Source of the DNA: Paracoccus sanguinis
Lineage (GTDB): Bacteria; Pseudomonadota; Alphaproteobacteria; Rhodobacterales; Rhodobacteraceae
Assembly: GCF_900106665.1 (NCBI RefSeq)
Contig: NZ_FNNA01000002.1
Coordinates: forward strand, 496,001-560,000
Reading direction: 5' to 3'
Length of the DNA: 64,000 nt
Under the pieces are notes generated by a model. It was not told where the DNA came from. It made no database searches and was given only the letters and a program-made list of their open reading frames with translations. Made by a program: the position numbers and the translations under genes. The stretch's first letter is position 1; each line of letters starts with the position of its first letter. This document shows, in pieces, positions 9,032-18,461 of this stretch.

Positions 9032-10480
9032 TTACATCACGCGGCGGCGGCGTGTCACCTCGATATTCAGGTCGCTCACCTTCTTGCGAAGCGTATTGCG
9101 GTTGATCCCCAGCAGTTCGGCGCAGCGCAGCTGGTTGCCCGCGCAGGCGTCGAGCGCGATCTGGATCAGCGGCCGCTCGACCTCGCGCATGATCCGGTCA
9201 TAGAGGCCGGGCGGCGGCAGCTGGTCGCCGTGCAGGTCGAAATAGCGCTGCAGATGCAGCTCGACCGCGTCGGTCAGCCGCCCGTCGCGGGCACCGCGCA
9301 GCTCTCCGCCCCGCGGGGTCGCCGGGCCGGCGAGGGCGGCGGTCACGTCGGCGGCCTCGATCGCGCCCTGCCCCGAGGCGGTCAGCGCCAGCCGCCGCAG
9401 CAGGTTGTCGAGCTCGCGCAGGTTGCCGGGGAACGGGTGCGCCCGCAACGCCTCGAGCGCGCCGTCGCTCAGCTCGGGCGCGGGCTGGGTGCCGGAGCGG
9501 GCGATGAGCTGGCGGGCGAGCGCCGGCAGGTCGTCGAGCCGCGCCCTGAGCGGCGGGGCGGTCAGCACGAGGCCCGCGAGGCGGTAGTAGAGGTCGGGGC
9601 GCAGCCGCCCCTCGGTCGCGTCGGCCTCGGGGTCGGGGCCGGTGGTGGCGACGAGGCGGGGGGCGCGGTGACGCTCGGGGCCGGTCTCGGCGGCTTCGAT
9701 CAGCCCGGCGATGCGGGTCTGGGCCGCGGGCTCCCACCCCGCCGGGTCCTCGAGGATCAGCGTGCCGCCCTGCGCCGCCTCAAGCCGCGCGGCGAGGCTG
9801 TCGGCGGGGTCGGCGGCGGTCAGGCGGACCAGCGGCTCGGCGCGGCGCTCGCCCAGGGCGTGGATCGCCTGGGCGAGCGTGCTGCGCCCGGTCCCCGGCT
9901 CGCCCGCGACGATCACGGCAAGGTCGGTGTTGACCACCCGCGCGACGGTGCGGAACAGCGCCTGCATCACCGGCGCGTGGCCGATGAGCAGCGCGGCGGG
10001 GTCGTCGGCGGCGGCCGGGGGCGGGGGCGGCGCGGACGGGGCGGCGGCGGCGGCCGGCGCGGCGGCGGCGGCCGGCGCGCCCGGCTGCGGCGCGGGCGGC
10101 GGGGCGGGCCGGCGCGGGTGGCGCCCCAGCCCGGCCCGCACCCGGGCCATCAGCTCGGGCAGGTCGAAGGGCTTGGGCAGGTAGTCGAAGACCGACGCCT
10201 CGGTCGCCCGGATCGCCGTCACGATGGTGTTCTGGGCCGAGATCACGATCACCGGCAGGCCCGGCCGGGCGCGGGCGATCGACGGCACGAGGTCCAGCCC
10301 GTTGCCGTCCGGCATCATCACATCCGTCACCACCACGTCGCCGCGCCCCTCTTCCACCCAGCGCATGAGCTGGCCGAGGCTGCCCGTCGCGTGGACGCGG
10401 CACCCGGCGCGGGTCAGCGCCTGGGTCAGAACGGTGCGGATGGTGCGGTCGTCGTCGGCGACCAGGACGGTTCCGTCCAT
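9032..10480 (-). CDS. ntrC: NtrC nitrogen response regulator, sigma-54-independent type
   Basis: 482-residue response regulator of nitrogen assimilation, phosphorylated by NtrB. The receiver domain has DDD near residue 9-11 and the phospho-Asp at about 53 (VVVTDVMMPDGNG). A long Pro/Ala linker (about residues 125-160) joins an AAA+ domain with Walker A GEPGTGRS, Walker-B-like GGTLILEDPAG, and a C-terminal Fis helix-turn-helix (GNQLRCAELLGINRNTLRKK). The whole GAFTGA segment is absent and the Walker B region is altered. This matches the Rhodobacter capsulatus NtrC, which is known to activate the housekeeping RNA polymerase rather than sigma-54 holoenzyme. Its ATG overlaps the ntrB stop (TGATG). 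Confidence 0.95.
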   Translation of the reverse strand: MDGTVLVADDDRTIRTVLTQALTRAGCRVHATGSLGQLMRWVEEGRGDVVVTDVMMPDGNGLDLVPSIARARPGLPVIVISAQNTIVTAIRATEASVFDYLPKPFDLPELMARVRAGLGRHPRRPAPPPAPQPGAPAAAAAPAAAAAPSAPPPPPAAADDPAALLIGHAPVMQALFRTVARVVNTDLAVIVAGEPGTGRSTLAQAIHALGERRAEPLVRLTAADPADSLAARLEAAQGGTLILEDPAGWEPAAQTRIAGLIEAAETGPERHRAPRLVATTGPDPEADATEGRLRPDLYYRLAGLVLTAPPLRARLDDLPALARQLIARSGTQPAPELSDGALEALRAHPFPGNLRELDNLLRRLALTASGQGAIEAADVTAALAGPATPRGGELRGARDGRLTDAVELHLQRYFDLHGDQLPPPGLYDRIMREVERPLIQIALDACAGNQLRCAELLGINRNTLRKKVSDLNIEVTRRRRVM

Positions 10481-11733
10481 CAGGATGCTCCTTCCCGGCC
10501 GGGGAGTGCGGCCGTTTCTTTCGTCGTCTCTCGGGTCGTCTCGGGCGCGGGGCCGGGGTCGGCCGCCTTGCCGGTCCCGCGGGCCATCGGCAGCGACAGC
10601 CGGAACAGGGTGCGGCCGGGGCGGCTGTACACCTGGATGCGGCCGCCGTGCTCGGTCACGATCTTGCTGACCAGCGCCAGCCCCAGCCCAGTGCCGTTCT
10701 CGCGGCCCGAGACGAAGGGCTCGAAGATCTGCTCGGCGATGGCTTCGGGGATGCCGGGGCCGTCGTCCTCGATCTCGAGCTGCAGCGGCAGGGGGGTGCC
10801 GTCCTCGCCGCGCACCGCGCCGTCGTAGTGGGTGCGCAGCCGGATCAGCGGCGCCCCGCGCGGGTCGCCCGGCGCCCGCGCCTCGCGGTCGAGCGCTTCG
10901 GCGGCGTTGCGCAAGAGGTTCAGGACCAGCTGCATCAGCCGGTCGGGGTCGACCAGCGCCTCGGGCAGCGAGGGGTCGTATTCGGTCACCATCCGCGGCG
11001 TGCCGCCCGACAGCGCCGCGCTGCTCAGCCGCACGCTGCGGCGGGCCCGGTCGAGGATGTCGTGGATGTTCACCGCCCGGCGCTGCGGCGCGGTGGTGTC
11101 GCCGAAGCGCTCGACCTGTTCGAGCAGCGCGACGATCCGGCGGCTCTCGGCCACGATCAGGTCGGTCAGCTCGCGGTCCTCGGGCGAGAGCCCCTCGGCC
11201 AGCAGCTGCGCCGCGCCGCGGATGCCGGCGACCGGGTTCTTGATCTCGTGCGCCAGCATCTCGGCCATGCCGATGGCCGAGCGGGCGGCGTGGCGGGGGG
11301 GCGTGACGCCGTTCCCCTCGGGGCGGATCAGCGCCACCACCCCGCCGCCCGGCAGCGCGCCGAGTTGCAGCGCCGCGCGGCGCAGGGTCCAGCCGCCGGC
11401 GCGGTCCGAGATCTCGAACCGCAGGCGCGGGTGCAGGGTCGGGTCCTCGGACTGCGCGGCCGCGGCGATTAGCGGCCCGAGCGGCGGGCTGACCCGCAGC
11501 CGCGCGGCCAGCGCCGGATCGTCGGCGAAAAGCCCCGCGACCGAGCGGGTCGAGAGGTTCAGCCACAGCTCGGCGGCCTCGTTGAGACCGGTCCAGCGCC
11601 CCTCGGCATCGAAGCTGGCCACCGGGGCGGGCAGCGCGGCCAGAAGCGCCGCCGGATCGGGCGCATGATCAGGCGCCGGCGCGCGCGCGGAGGCCGCCGC
11701 CGGCGCCGCACGGGACGGCCCGCGGCGCGCCAT
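10480..11733 (-). CDS. ntrB: Nitrogen sensor histidine kinase NtrB
   Basis: 417-residue soluble kinase/phosphatase that phosphorylates NtrC and is itself controlled by PII. An Ala/Pro-rich N-terminus leads to a PAS domain (LPAPVASFDAEGRWTGLNEA), then the H-box LAHEIKNPVAGIRGAAQLL, N-box LVLNLLRNAAEAL, and G-boxes DDGPGIP and GTGLGLALVSKI. The start at 11733 (MARRGPSR) is chosen because its ATG overlaps the dusB stop as TGATG, the same coupling seen at the ntrB/ntrC junction. An upstream extension in the same frame is only the shadow of dusB. Confidence 0.95.
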   Translation of the reverse strand: MARRGPSRAAPAAASARAPAPDHAPDPAALLAALPAPVASFDAEGRWTGLNEAAELWLNLSTRSVAGLFADDPALAARLRVSPPLGPLIAAAAQSEDPTLHPRLRFEISDRAGGWTLRRAALQLGALPGGGVVALIRPEGNGVTPPRHAARSAIGMAEMLAHEIKNPVAGIRGAAQLLAEGLSPEDRELTDLIVAESRRIVALLEQVERFGDTTAPQRRAVNIHDILDRARRSVRLSSAALSGGTPRMVTEYDPSLPEALVDPDRLMQLVLNLLRNAAEALDREARAPGDPRGAPLIRLRTHYDGAVRGEDGTPLPLQLEIEDDGPGIPEAIAEQIFEPFVSGRENGTGLGLALVSKIVTEHGGRIQVYSRPGRTLFRLSLPMARGTGKAADPGPAPETTRETTKETAALPGREGAS

Positions 11734-12806
11734 CAGGCGGCCTGCCGCCCGGCGGGGCCGGGCTCGCCCGGGGCGCCGGCGAAGACCGCCCGGATCGCCG
11801 CCTGTGCCGCGGCGGGTGTATCCGCCGCCATCAGCGCGCGGCGCGCGTCGTCGGGGTCGGGCAGCCCGGCCGCGGCCAGATACCAGCCGAGGTGCTTGCG
11901 GGCGACGCGCATCCCCAGCGCCGCGCCGTAATGTTGCAGAATGTCGTCGTGGTGCGCCGCGACCGCGTCGGCGAGCGCGGCGCCGACCGGCACGCGGGGC
12001 GCGGCGGTGCCGTGCAGCGCATGGGCGATCTGGGCCAGCCGCCACGGCGCGCCCTGCGCGCCGCGCCCGACCATCACCGCGTCCGCCCCCGCCGCCGTCT
12101 GCGCGGCGCTGGCGCTCGCCGCATCCACCACGTCGCCGTTGGCGACCAGCGGCAGGTCCGGGACCGCCGCGCGGACGGCGCGGATCGCCGTCCAGTCGGC
12201 CGCGCCGTCATAGAACTGCGCCCGGGTGCGGCCGTGCACGACGATCATCCGCACGCCCGCGTCCCGCGCCCGGGCGGCGAGGTCGGAGGCGTTCAGGCAA
12301 TCGGCATCCCACCCGAGCCGCATCTTCAGCGTCACCGGCACGTCGGGGACCGCCGCCACGACCGCCTCGATCAGGCTCAGCGCCCGGTCGGGCTCGCGCA
12401 TCAGCGCCGCCCCCGACAGACCGCCGGTGACCTTGCGGGCCGGGCAGCCCATGTTGATGTCGATGATCGCGGCGCCCATGCCCTCGACGATGCGCGCCGT
12501 CTCGGCCATCGGCCCCGGCTCGCGCCCGGCGATCTGGACGCTGACCGGGACGCCGTTCTCCTCGACCATCGCCTTGGCGCGGACGGCGGCGCGGGTCGAG
12601 GGACGCGGCGTCACCATCTCGGTCGAGGCGACCATCTCGCTCACCACCAGCCCGGCGCCGTGGCGGGCCACAGCGCGGCGGAACGGCAGGTCGGTGATCC
12701 CCGCCATCGGGGCAAGGAACACCGGCGCCCCGAGCGTGATCCCGCCAAGCCGGATCGGCGGCTCGGGCGCGGGGGTTGCGGGCGAAGGCGTCGGGCGGGT
12801 GGTCAT
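11733..12806 (-). CDS. dusB: tRNA-dihydrouridine synthase DusB (NifR3)
   Basis: 357-residue FMN enzyme that reduces specific uridines in the tRNA D-loop. It is the first gene of the classical nifR3-ntrB-ntrC operon. The Dus fold is clear: PVFLAPMAGITDLPFRR, the active-site loop INMGCPARKVTGGLSGAALM with the catalytic Cys, KMRLGWD, VHGRTRAQFYDGAADW, ANGDV and VMVGRGAQG. The start at 12806 is preferred to the longer frame (to 13055) because homology begins close after it (IRLGGITLGAPVF); the ribosome-binding site is weak. The C-terminus is Ala/Pro-rich. Confidence 0.93.
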   Translation of the reverse strand: MTTRPTPSPATPAPEPPIRLGGITLGAPVFLAPMAGITDLPFRRAVARHGAGLVVSEMVASTEMVTPRPSTRAAVRAKAMVEENGVPVSVQIAGREPGPMAETARIVEGMGAAIIDINMGCPARKVTGGLSGAALMREPDRALSLIEAVVAAVPDVPVTLKMRLGWDADCLNASDLAARARDAGVRMIVVHGRTRAQFYDGAADWTAIRAVRAAVPDLPLVANGDVVDAASASAAQTAAGADAVMVGRGAQGAPWRLAQIAHALHGTAAPRVPVGAALADAVAAHHDDILQHYGAALGMRVARKHLGWYLAAAGLPDPDDARRALMAADTPAAAQAAIRAVFAGAPGEPGPAGRQAA

Positions 12807-12897
12807 GGGTGGCACTTGGACCTGTCGGGGCGGCGGGGGGTAGCGGTGACGCGGCGGCGCGGGTGGCGCGGCGGACGCGGATGCGCGGCCTGCCGCA

Positions 12898-12937
12898 GTT
12901 TGCAGCCATATGCCCATTTTCAGGTCACTCTGCAAAC
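12898..12937. promoter_or_regulatory. 8-bp inverted repeat in the dusB/sdaA divergent region
   Basis: GTTTGCAG (12898-12905) and CTGCAAAC (12930-12937) form a perfect inverted repeat spaced by 24 bases. It lies in the most AT-rich part of the 346-base gap between dusB (minus) and sdaA (plus), about 90-130 bases from the dusB start. It could be an operator for the nifR3-ntrBC operon. On the minus strand TTGCAG, 17 bases, CATATG would form a weak promoter within it. The rest of the gap (12807-12897 and 12938-13152) shows no gene. Confidence 0.45.
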
Positions 12938-13152
12938 CACTCAACGAACGAGGATGGTGGCTCTGTCCGGGCAGCCGCTCCGTGTGCAGCCGGGGAGGTC
13001 GGATCGGGTGCAGACCCCGCGGGCTGCCAGCAAACCGCCGCACCCGCCGCCCCACCAGACCTCCCCCTTTCGCGCCACTTGGCGACCGTCGGGCTGCGGC
13101 CTATCGTCGCCCTGACCGCCCCGCCCTGCCCCTGATCCATGAGGCCCACGCG

Positions 13153-14535
13153 ATGTTCCTGTCCGTCTTCGACCTCTTCAAGGTCGGCATCGGCCCCTCC
13201 TCCTCGCACACGATGGGGCCGATGGTGGCGGCGGCGCGGTTCCTCGAGGCGCTCAGGGCCGCGCCCTTCCACGCCCACGGGCTGCGGGCGAGCCTGCACG
13301 GCAGCCTCGCCTTTACCGGCAAGGGCCACGCCACCGACCGCGCGGTGATGCTGGGCCTCGCCGGGCTGACCCCCGAGACGATGGACGCCGAGGCCGCCGC
13401 GGCCGCGCTTGCCGCGCTCGAAAGCCAGCGCGCGGTCAGCCCCGCGGGGCTGGGGCAGCTCGCCTTCGACCCGGCCCGCGACCTGATCTTCGACTTCGAC
13501 CGGCCGCTGCCGGGGCATCCGAACGGCATGATCCTGATGGCCACCGACGCGCAGGGCGACGTGATCCTGCGCGAGACCTATTACTCGATCGGCGGCGGCT
13601 TCGTGCTGACCGAGGCGGAACTGGCCGAGCGCACGGGCGACCGGCGCAGCGACGCGGCGGCGGCCGTCCCCTACCCCTTCGCCACCGCCGCCGAGATGCT
13701 GGCCATGGCCGAGGCCTCGGGCCTCACCATCGCCGCGATGAAGCGCGCCAACGAGCGCACCCGCCGCAGCACGGCCGAGATCGACGCCGGGCTCGACCGG
13801 ATCTGGAAGGTGATGGCCGACTGCATGGACCGCGGCCTCGCCGCGACGGGCACCCTGCCCGGCGGCCTCAACGTCCGTCGCCGGGCGCATGGCGTCCACC
13901 AGTCGCTGCTGGCCGAGCGGGGGATGAACCTCGCCCCGCCCCATGTCGTCAACGACTGGCTGTCGGCCTATGCGATGGCGGTGAACGAGGAGAACGCGGC
14001 CGGCGGGCAGGTCGTCACCGCCCCCACCAACGGCGCCGCGGGCGTGGTGCCGGCGGTGATCCGCTACTGGCTCGATCATGTGCCGGGGGCCAGCCGGGCG
14101 CAGCTCGGGGATTTCCTGCTGACCGCGGCGGCCGTGGGCGGGCTGGTCAAGCACAACGCCTCGATCTCGGGGGCCGAGGCGGGCTGCCAGGCCGAGGTCG
14201 GCAGCGCCAGCGCGATGGCCGCGGCGGGGCTGGCCGCGGTGCTGGGCGGCACGCCCGAACAGGTCGAGAACGCCGCCGAGATCGCGCTCGAGCATCACCT
14301 GGGGATGACCTGCGACCCGGTGCGCGGGCTGGTGCAGGTGCCCTGCATCGAGCGGAACGGTCTGGGCGCGATCAAGGCGGTGTCGGCGGCGAGCCTCGCG
14401 CTCAGGGGCGACGGGGCGCATCTCGTGCCGCTCGACGCGGCGATCGAGACGATGCGCCAGACCGGCCGCGACATGAGCGAGAAGTACAAGGAGACCTCGC
14501 TCGGCGGGCTGGCGGTGAACGTGCCGAACTGCTGA
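13153..14535 (+). CDS. sdaA: L-serine ammonia-lyase (iron-sulfur type)
   Basis: 460-residue single-chain L-serine dehydratase that converts L-serine to pyruvate and ammonia with a [4Fe-4S] cluster. It starts [19 protein letters not shown], the conserved opening of the beta domain. The alpha domain holds [15 protein letters not shown] and [24 protein letters not shown], which supply the conserved cluster cysteines. ATG at 13153, with ATGAGG upstream, is preferred to the longer open frame from 12910, which has no homology. The gene is alone on its strand here and divergent from the ntr block. Confidence 0.96.
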   Translation: MFLSVFDLFKVGIGPSSSHTMGPMVAAARFLEALRAAPFHAHGLRASLHGSLAFTGKGHATDRAVMLGLAGLTPETMDAEAAAAALAALESQRAVSPAGLGQLAFDPARDLIFDFDRPLPGHPNGMILMATDAQGDVILRETYYSIGGGFVLTEAELAERTGDRRSDAAAAVPYPFATAAEMLAMAEASGLTIAAMKRANERTRRSTAEIDAGLDRIWKVMADCMDRGLAATGTLPGGLNVRRRAHGVHQSLLAERGMNLAPPHVVNDWLSAYAMAVNEENAAGGQVVTAPTNGAAGVVPAVIRYWLDHVPGASRAQLGDFLLTAAAVGGLVKHNASISGAEAGCQAEVGSASAMAAAGLAAVLGGTPEQVENAAEIALEHHLGMTCDPVRGLVQVPCIERNGLGAIKAVSAASLALRGDGAHLVPLDAAIETMRQTGRDMSEKYKETSLGGLAVNVPNC

Positions 14536-14697
14536 CGCGCGGGCGCGGTCACGACCCCGCGAAGTGTTGATGCCACAGCCGGGCGCGATCCTGCCGGTGG
14601 CGGGCGCTTGCGCTTGTCTTGGCGGCCCGGCGTGACGTAAGGCTGTCAGCAAAACAAGGCAGGTCCTGCGGGCCTGCACGGGACAGGAACCGAACCG

Positions 14698-15249
14698 ATG
14701 CGACTTCGCCTCATCATTCTGGCCGCGCCGCTGGCGCTGGCGGCCTGCGACGACCAGGCCATGAAGGACTTCCGGATGCCGTGGGACAAGCCCGAGCCGG
14801 TGGTCGCGGCGCCCGCCGCCCCGGCCGCGCCGCCCAAGCCCTCGATCCCCGAGCCGACCGGCGCCTCGCCGACCCAGCAGCCGCTCGAGGTCGCGGGCGA
14901 CCGCACCCGCGTCGCCACCGCCGACGCCGAGACGCTGGACATCAATAGCTTCACCGCCGGCGGCGAGGGGTGGAGCGCCACGGTCAGCGGCAAGTCGGTC
15001 AAGTTCGAGCGGCCGGGCGCCAAGGCCGCGACGGTCAGCGTCCAGCGCCTCGCCTATGCCAAGGGCGTGGAATACGTGGGCACGCTGAACGACACCGCCT
15101 TTGCGCTGAACATCCGCGGCCAGGATTGCGGCGGCCAGCCGATGACCGCGACGCTGCGCGCGAACGGCCGAACCTTCACCGGCTGCGCCTCGCCCACCGC
15201 CGCCAAGGCGGCCGCGTCCGCCAAGCCGGCGACGAAGCCCGGCGCCTGA
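14698..15249 (+). CDS. Predicted lipoprotein of unknown function
   Basis: 183-residue exported lipoprotein. The N-terminus MRLRLIILAAPLALAAC has a charged start, a hydrophobic core and the lipobox LAAC, so Cys17 should be lipidated. A Pro/Ala-rich linker (about 35-65) leads to a C-terminal domain of about 100 residues with two cysteines (QDCGGQP and FTGCASP) that may form a disulfide, ending in an Ala/Lys tail. AGGAA precedes the start. I do not recognise a family. It is 185 bases ahead of yjbH in the same direction; the 162-base gap before it (14536-14697) shows no gene. Confidence 0.8.
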   Translation: MRLRLIILAAPLALAACDDQAMKDFRMPWDKPEPVVAAPAAPAAPPKPSIPEPTGASPTQQPLEVAGDRTRVATADAETLDINSFTAGGEGWSATVSGKSVKFERPGAKAATVSVQRLAYAKGVEYVGTLNDTAFALNIRGQDCGGQPMTATLRANGRTFTGCASPTAAKAAASAKPATKPGA

Positions 15250-15328
15250 CCCGACCCGCCGGCGTCCCCCCTAAGGGCGCGCCGGTGCGACAGTTTCGCC
15301 GGGACCGACCGGCCACGACCACTCGGGC

Positions 15329-15347
15329 GGGCGGCGCGCTGCCGCCC
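15329..15347 (+). other. Stem-loop between the lipoprotein gene and yjbH
   Basis: GGGCGGC-GCGCT-GCCGCCC forms a 7-bp stem with a 5-base loop in the 185-base gap between the two genes. There is no T-tract, so whether it ends transcription is unclear. Confidence 0.35.
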
Positions 15348-15434
15348 ATCCGCTGCCGAAGATCCTGACCGCCCCCGGGTGCCACGCGCGCCGGACGGGG
15401 CGGACCGGCCAGCCCGCTCAGAAGGACCGACCGC

Positions 15435-17708
15435 ATGACGCCGCGCCGCCCCCTCGCCGACCCACCCCCCACCCTGCCGGGCCACCGCTCGCCGGCCCGC
15501 CGCCGCCTGCTCGCCTCGGCCCTGCCGGCGGTGGCGCTGGTGCTGGTCGTGCCGGTCGCCGCCGGGGTCGCCCCCGCGCAGGCCGACCCGATGATCGGCA
15601 CCGTGCTGAACCGCTACGGGATGCCCGGCATCATCGACACGCCCACCGCCGAGGCGCTGCCCGACGCCACGCTGTCGGCGGTGCTGTCGTGGAACGAGCT
15701 CGGCAGCCGCACGGGGCTGGGCTTCCAGGTGCTGCCGCGGGTGTCGGCGACGCTGCGCTACGGCCGCTTCGACAGCACCGAAGAGGACCGCGGCTATGTC
15801 CGCGACCGCTCCTTCGACGTCCGCCTGCTGCTGCTCGACGAGCGTGAGGGAAGCTGGCAGCCCTCGGTCGCGGTCGGCCTGCAGGATTTCATCGGCACCG
15901 GCTTCTACGCCTCGGAATATGTCGTGGCGACCAAGACGGTCACCCCGCGGCTGCGGGTCTCGGCGGGTCTCGGCTGGGGGCGGCTCGCCTCGACCGGCGG
16001 GATCGGCGCGCCCTTCGGCGACCGGGGCGCCCCGGACGAGGGCACCGGCGGCACGCTCAACACCGACCAGTGGTTCAAGGGCGAGGCCGCGCCCTTCCTC
16101 GGCGTCTCGTTCCGGGCGACCGACAGGCTGACCCTGCTGGCGGAATACTCGGGCGACGACTACGCCTGCGAGACCGGCGACGCCGAGAACTGCGCCCGCA
16201 GGCCGTGGCTCTCGGACAAGGAGCCGCTGAAGAACAACATCAATCTCGGGTTCAGCTACCAGGCCGGCGAGAACTATCAGGTCGGCGCCTACGTGCTGGG
16301 CGGCAAGCACTTCGGCATCCAGGCCAGCATGACGCTGAACCCGCGCCGCGCGCCGCACCCGTCGGGGCTGGAAAAGGGCCCGGCGCCGGTGCGCCTGCGC
16401 CCTGCCCCCGCGGCCGATCCCGAGGGCTGGTCGGGCGTCTGGGCCGGCGATCCCACCGCGCAGCCGGCGATCCAGAAGGCGCTCGGCGACGCGCTGGCCA
16501 AGGAAGGCCAGACGCTCGAGTCGATGGTGCTGACCGCCAACCGCGCCGAGGTCCGCATCCGCAACAGCCGCTACATCCAGCAGGCCGAAGCCGTGGGCCG
16601 CACCGCGCGGCTGATGACCCGGGCCTTGCCCCCGTCGGTCGAGACGCTCGTCGTGACCTCGGTCGAGGGCGGGATGCCGACCTCGTCCGTGACCATGCGG
16701 CGCGCCGACGTCGAGCGGCTGGAGAACACCGAGGCCGGGCAGATCGCCGCCGCCGCGGCGCTGACCGACGCCGAGCCGCGCCCCGCCGGGCTGGTCCAGT
16801 CGCCGGGCATCGCGCCGCGCTTCAGCTGGAGCATCCGGCCCTATCTCTCCACCGGCCTCTTCGATCCCGACCAGCCGCTGCGCTACGAGGTCGGCGCCGC
16901 GGCGAGTGCCAGCTACGTCCTGACCCCGGGCCTGTCGGTCAAGGGCTCGGTCCGGCAGCGCGTGTTCGGCAACGCCGACCAGGATGCGCCGGGCGACATG
17001 ACCGTGGACCAGTACCTCGCCATGTCGGATGACGAGATCACCGCCCAGAACAACGGCGTCTATCGCGTCCGTTCGGACGGGCGGATGTATTCGGGCAATT
17101 CGCAGCCGCGGATCACCGACCTGACGCTGAACTGGAACGCCAAGCTCACCCCGCAGGTCTACAGCCGGGTGACGGTCGGTCTGCTCGAGAACATGTACGG
17201 CGGCGCCTCGGCCGAGGTGCTGTGGAAGCCGGTCAACTCGCGTCTCGCGGTCGGGGCCGAGGTGAACCAGGTCAAGAAGCGCGACTATCGCGACAACTTC
17301 GAGTTCCTCGACTACGAGGTCACCACCGGCCACGTCTCAGCCTATTACGAGTTCGGCGGCGGCTTCGTCGGGCAGCTCGACGTGGGCCGCTATCTCGCCG
17401 GCGACAACGGCGCCACGGTGACGCTGACGCGCGAGTTCGCCAACGGCTGGAAGATCGGCGCCTACGCCACCAAGACCGACCTCAGCGCCGAAGAGTTCGG
17501 CGAGGGCTCGTTCGACAAGGGCATCACCATCCGCGCGCCGGTCGCCTGGGCGCTCGGCACGCCCTCGCAGCGCACGGTGGGCGGCACGATCAGCTCGCTC
17601 AACCGTGACGGCGGGCAGCGGGTGCGCGTGGACGGTCGGCTGTACGACGCGATCCGCGACAGCCATTCCACCAAGATGTACGACGGCTGGGGGAGGTTCT
17701 GGCGATGA
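15435..17708 (+). CDS. yjbH: YjbH-type outer membrane protein for exopolysaccharide
   Basis: 757-residue YjbH/GfcD-family protein. These are outer-membrane beta-barrel proteins of exopolysaccharide systems in Enterobacteria. After an Arg-rich N-terminus and a Sec signal (cleavage near APAQA-DP), the mature part starts GTVLNRYGMPGIIDTPTAEALPDA, the family signature, and continues with alternating amphipathic strands such as SATLRYGRF, LTLLAEYSGDDY and GGGFVGQLDVGRY. GAAGGA sits upstream of the start. It overlaps the following yjbF gene by four bases (ATGA). The first in-frame ATG gives an unusually long pre-signal region, so the true start may lie a little downstream. Confidence 0.88.
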   Translation: MTPRRPLADPPPTLPGHRSPARRRLLASALPAVALVLVVPVAAGVAPAQADPMIGTVLNRYGMPGIIDTPTAEALPDATLSAVLSWNELGSRTGLGFQVLPRVSATLRYGRFDSTEEDRGYVRDRSFDVRLLLLDEREGSWQPSVAVGLQDFIGTGFYASEYVVATKTVTPRLRVSAGLGWGRLASTGGIGAPFGDRGAPDEGTGGTLNTDQWFKGEAAPFLGVSFRATDRLTLLAEYSGDDYACETGDAENCARRPWLSDKEPLKNNINLGFSYQAGENYQVGAYVLGGKHFGIQASMTLNPRRAPHPSGLEKGPAPVRLRPAPAADPEGWSGVWAGDPTAQPAIQKALGDALAKEGQTLESMVLTANRAEVRIRNSRYIQQAEAVGRTARLMTRALPPSVETLVVTSVEGGMPTSSVTMRRADVERLENTEAGQIAAAAALTDAEPRPAGLVQSPGIAPRFSWSIRPYLSTGLFDPDQPLRYEVGAAASASYVLTPGLSVKGSVRQRVFGNADQDAPGDMTVDQYLAMSDDEITAQNNGVYRVRSDGRMYSGNSQPRITDLTLNWNAKLTPQVYSRVTVGLLENMYGGASAEVLWKPVNSRLAVGAEVNQVKKRDYRDNFEFLDYEVTTGHVSAYYEFGGGFVGQLDVGRYLAGDNGATVTLTREFANGWKIGAYATKTDLSAEEFGEGSFDKGITIRAPVAWALGTPSQRTVGGTISSLNRDGGQRVRVDGRLYDAIRDSHSTKMYDGWGRFWR

Positions 17709-18358
17709 GCAGGCATATCCGCAACGCGGCCGCGGGCCTCGCGCTGGTGGCGCTGGCCGCGGGCTGTTCGAGCCGCAACACCGCCGAGGAAGGGCCGACG
17801 AATCTGTCCCTCGCCCGCGGAGCGCTGGCGCAGGTGATGGCGGCGCGCCGCGCCCCCGCCCAGCCGGCCGCGCCCGCCGATCCGGCGGCGATGGCGGCCG
17901 AGGCGCTGGCGGTGAACAAGGGGCCGCTGATCCTCGTCGGGCTTGAGGGGATGGGGACCACCCAGGTGCTGGCGATGACCGGCGAGAATGCCGGGATGCG
18001 CACCTTCATGACCCGCAACGAACAGGCGGTGATCCTGCGGGGCCAGATGCTGAGCGGCACGCGTGGCCTTGGCAACGACCTGTCGGTGGCCGAGCCGGGC
18101 CAGGCCCCGGCGCTGATCGCCGCGCGGCAGTCGGGCACCACCCGGCGGGTGATGCGCTACTATTCCGGCGACGGGAAAGAGCGGCCGATCGACTTCACCT
18201 GCGAGGTCCGCCCCGGTCCCAAGCCCGGCGTGATGGTCGAGGCCTGCGCGGGCCACGGCCTGCGGTTCGAGAACAGCTACGCTCCGGCCGCGGGCGTCTC
18301 GCGCCAGTGGATCGGTCCGGCGCTCGGCTATGTCACTATCCAGGTGCTGCGGAACTGA
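17705..18358 (+). CDS. yjbF: YjbF-family outer membrane lipoprotein
   Basis: 217-residue lipoprotein of the YjbF/GfcB family, which accompanies YjbH in exopolysaccharide export loci. The signal GLALVALAAGC contains the lipobox LAAGC. The body contains GPLILVGLEGMGTT, NEQAVILRGQMLSGTRGLGNDL, RYYSGDG, FTCEV and QWIGPALGYVTIQVL, typical of the family. The start overlaps the yjbH stop. A strong terminator follows 22 bases after the stop, so yjbH-yjbF ends here. Confidence 0.88.
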   Translation: MSRHIRNAAAGLALVALAAGCSSRNTAEEGPTNLSLARGALAQVMAARRAPAQPAAPADPAAMAAEALAVNKGPLILVGLEGMGTTQVLAMTGENAGMRTFMTRNEQAVILRGQMLSGTRGLGNDLSVAEPGQAPALIAARQSGTTRRVMRYYSGDGKERPIDFTCEVRPGPKPGVMVEACAGHGLRFENSYAPAAGVSRQWIGPALGYVTIQVLRN

Positions 18359-18379
18359 CGACCGCTCGACGGCGACGCG

Positions 18380-18413
18380 AAAAGGCCCGGCGCTGCGGCG
18401 GCCGGGCCTTTTT
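18380..18413 (+). terminator. Rho-independent terminator of yjbH-yjbF
   Basis: AAAAGGCCCGGC (18380-18391), a 9-base loop, then GCCGGGCCTTTT (18401-18412) with a T-run. The 12-bp stem is perfect. Confidence 0.92.
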
Positions 18414-18461
18414 CATGCGGGCGATCGCGGAGGCGTCGCCAGCGAACCCTGAAACGGAAAA

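Noticed and set aside
9032..11566. A single 844-codon ntrB-ntrC fusion frame
   Set aside because: The upstream part of this frame is out of frame with NtrB. NtrC starts at ATG 10480, overlapping the NtrB stop in another frame.
12938..13152. Riboswitch before sdaA
   Set aside because: GGCAGCC/GGCTGCC arms exist, but nothing matches the glycine or other riboswitch consensus I know.
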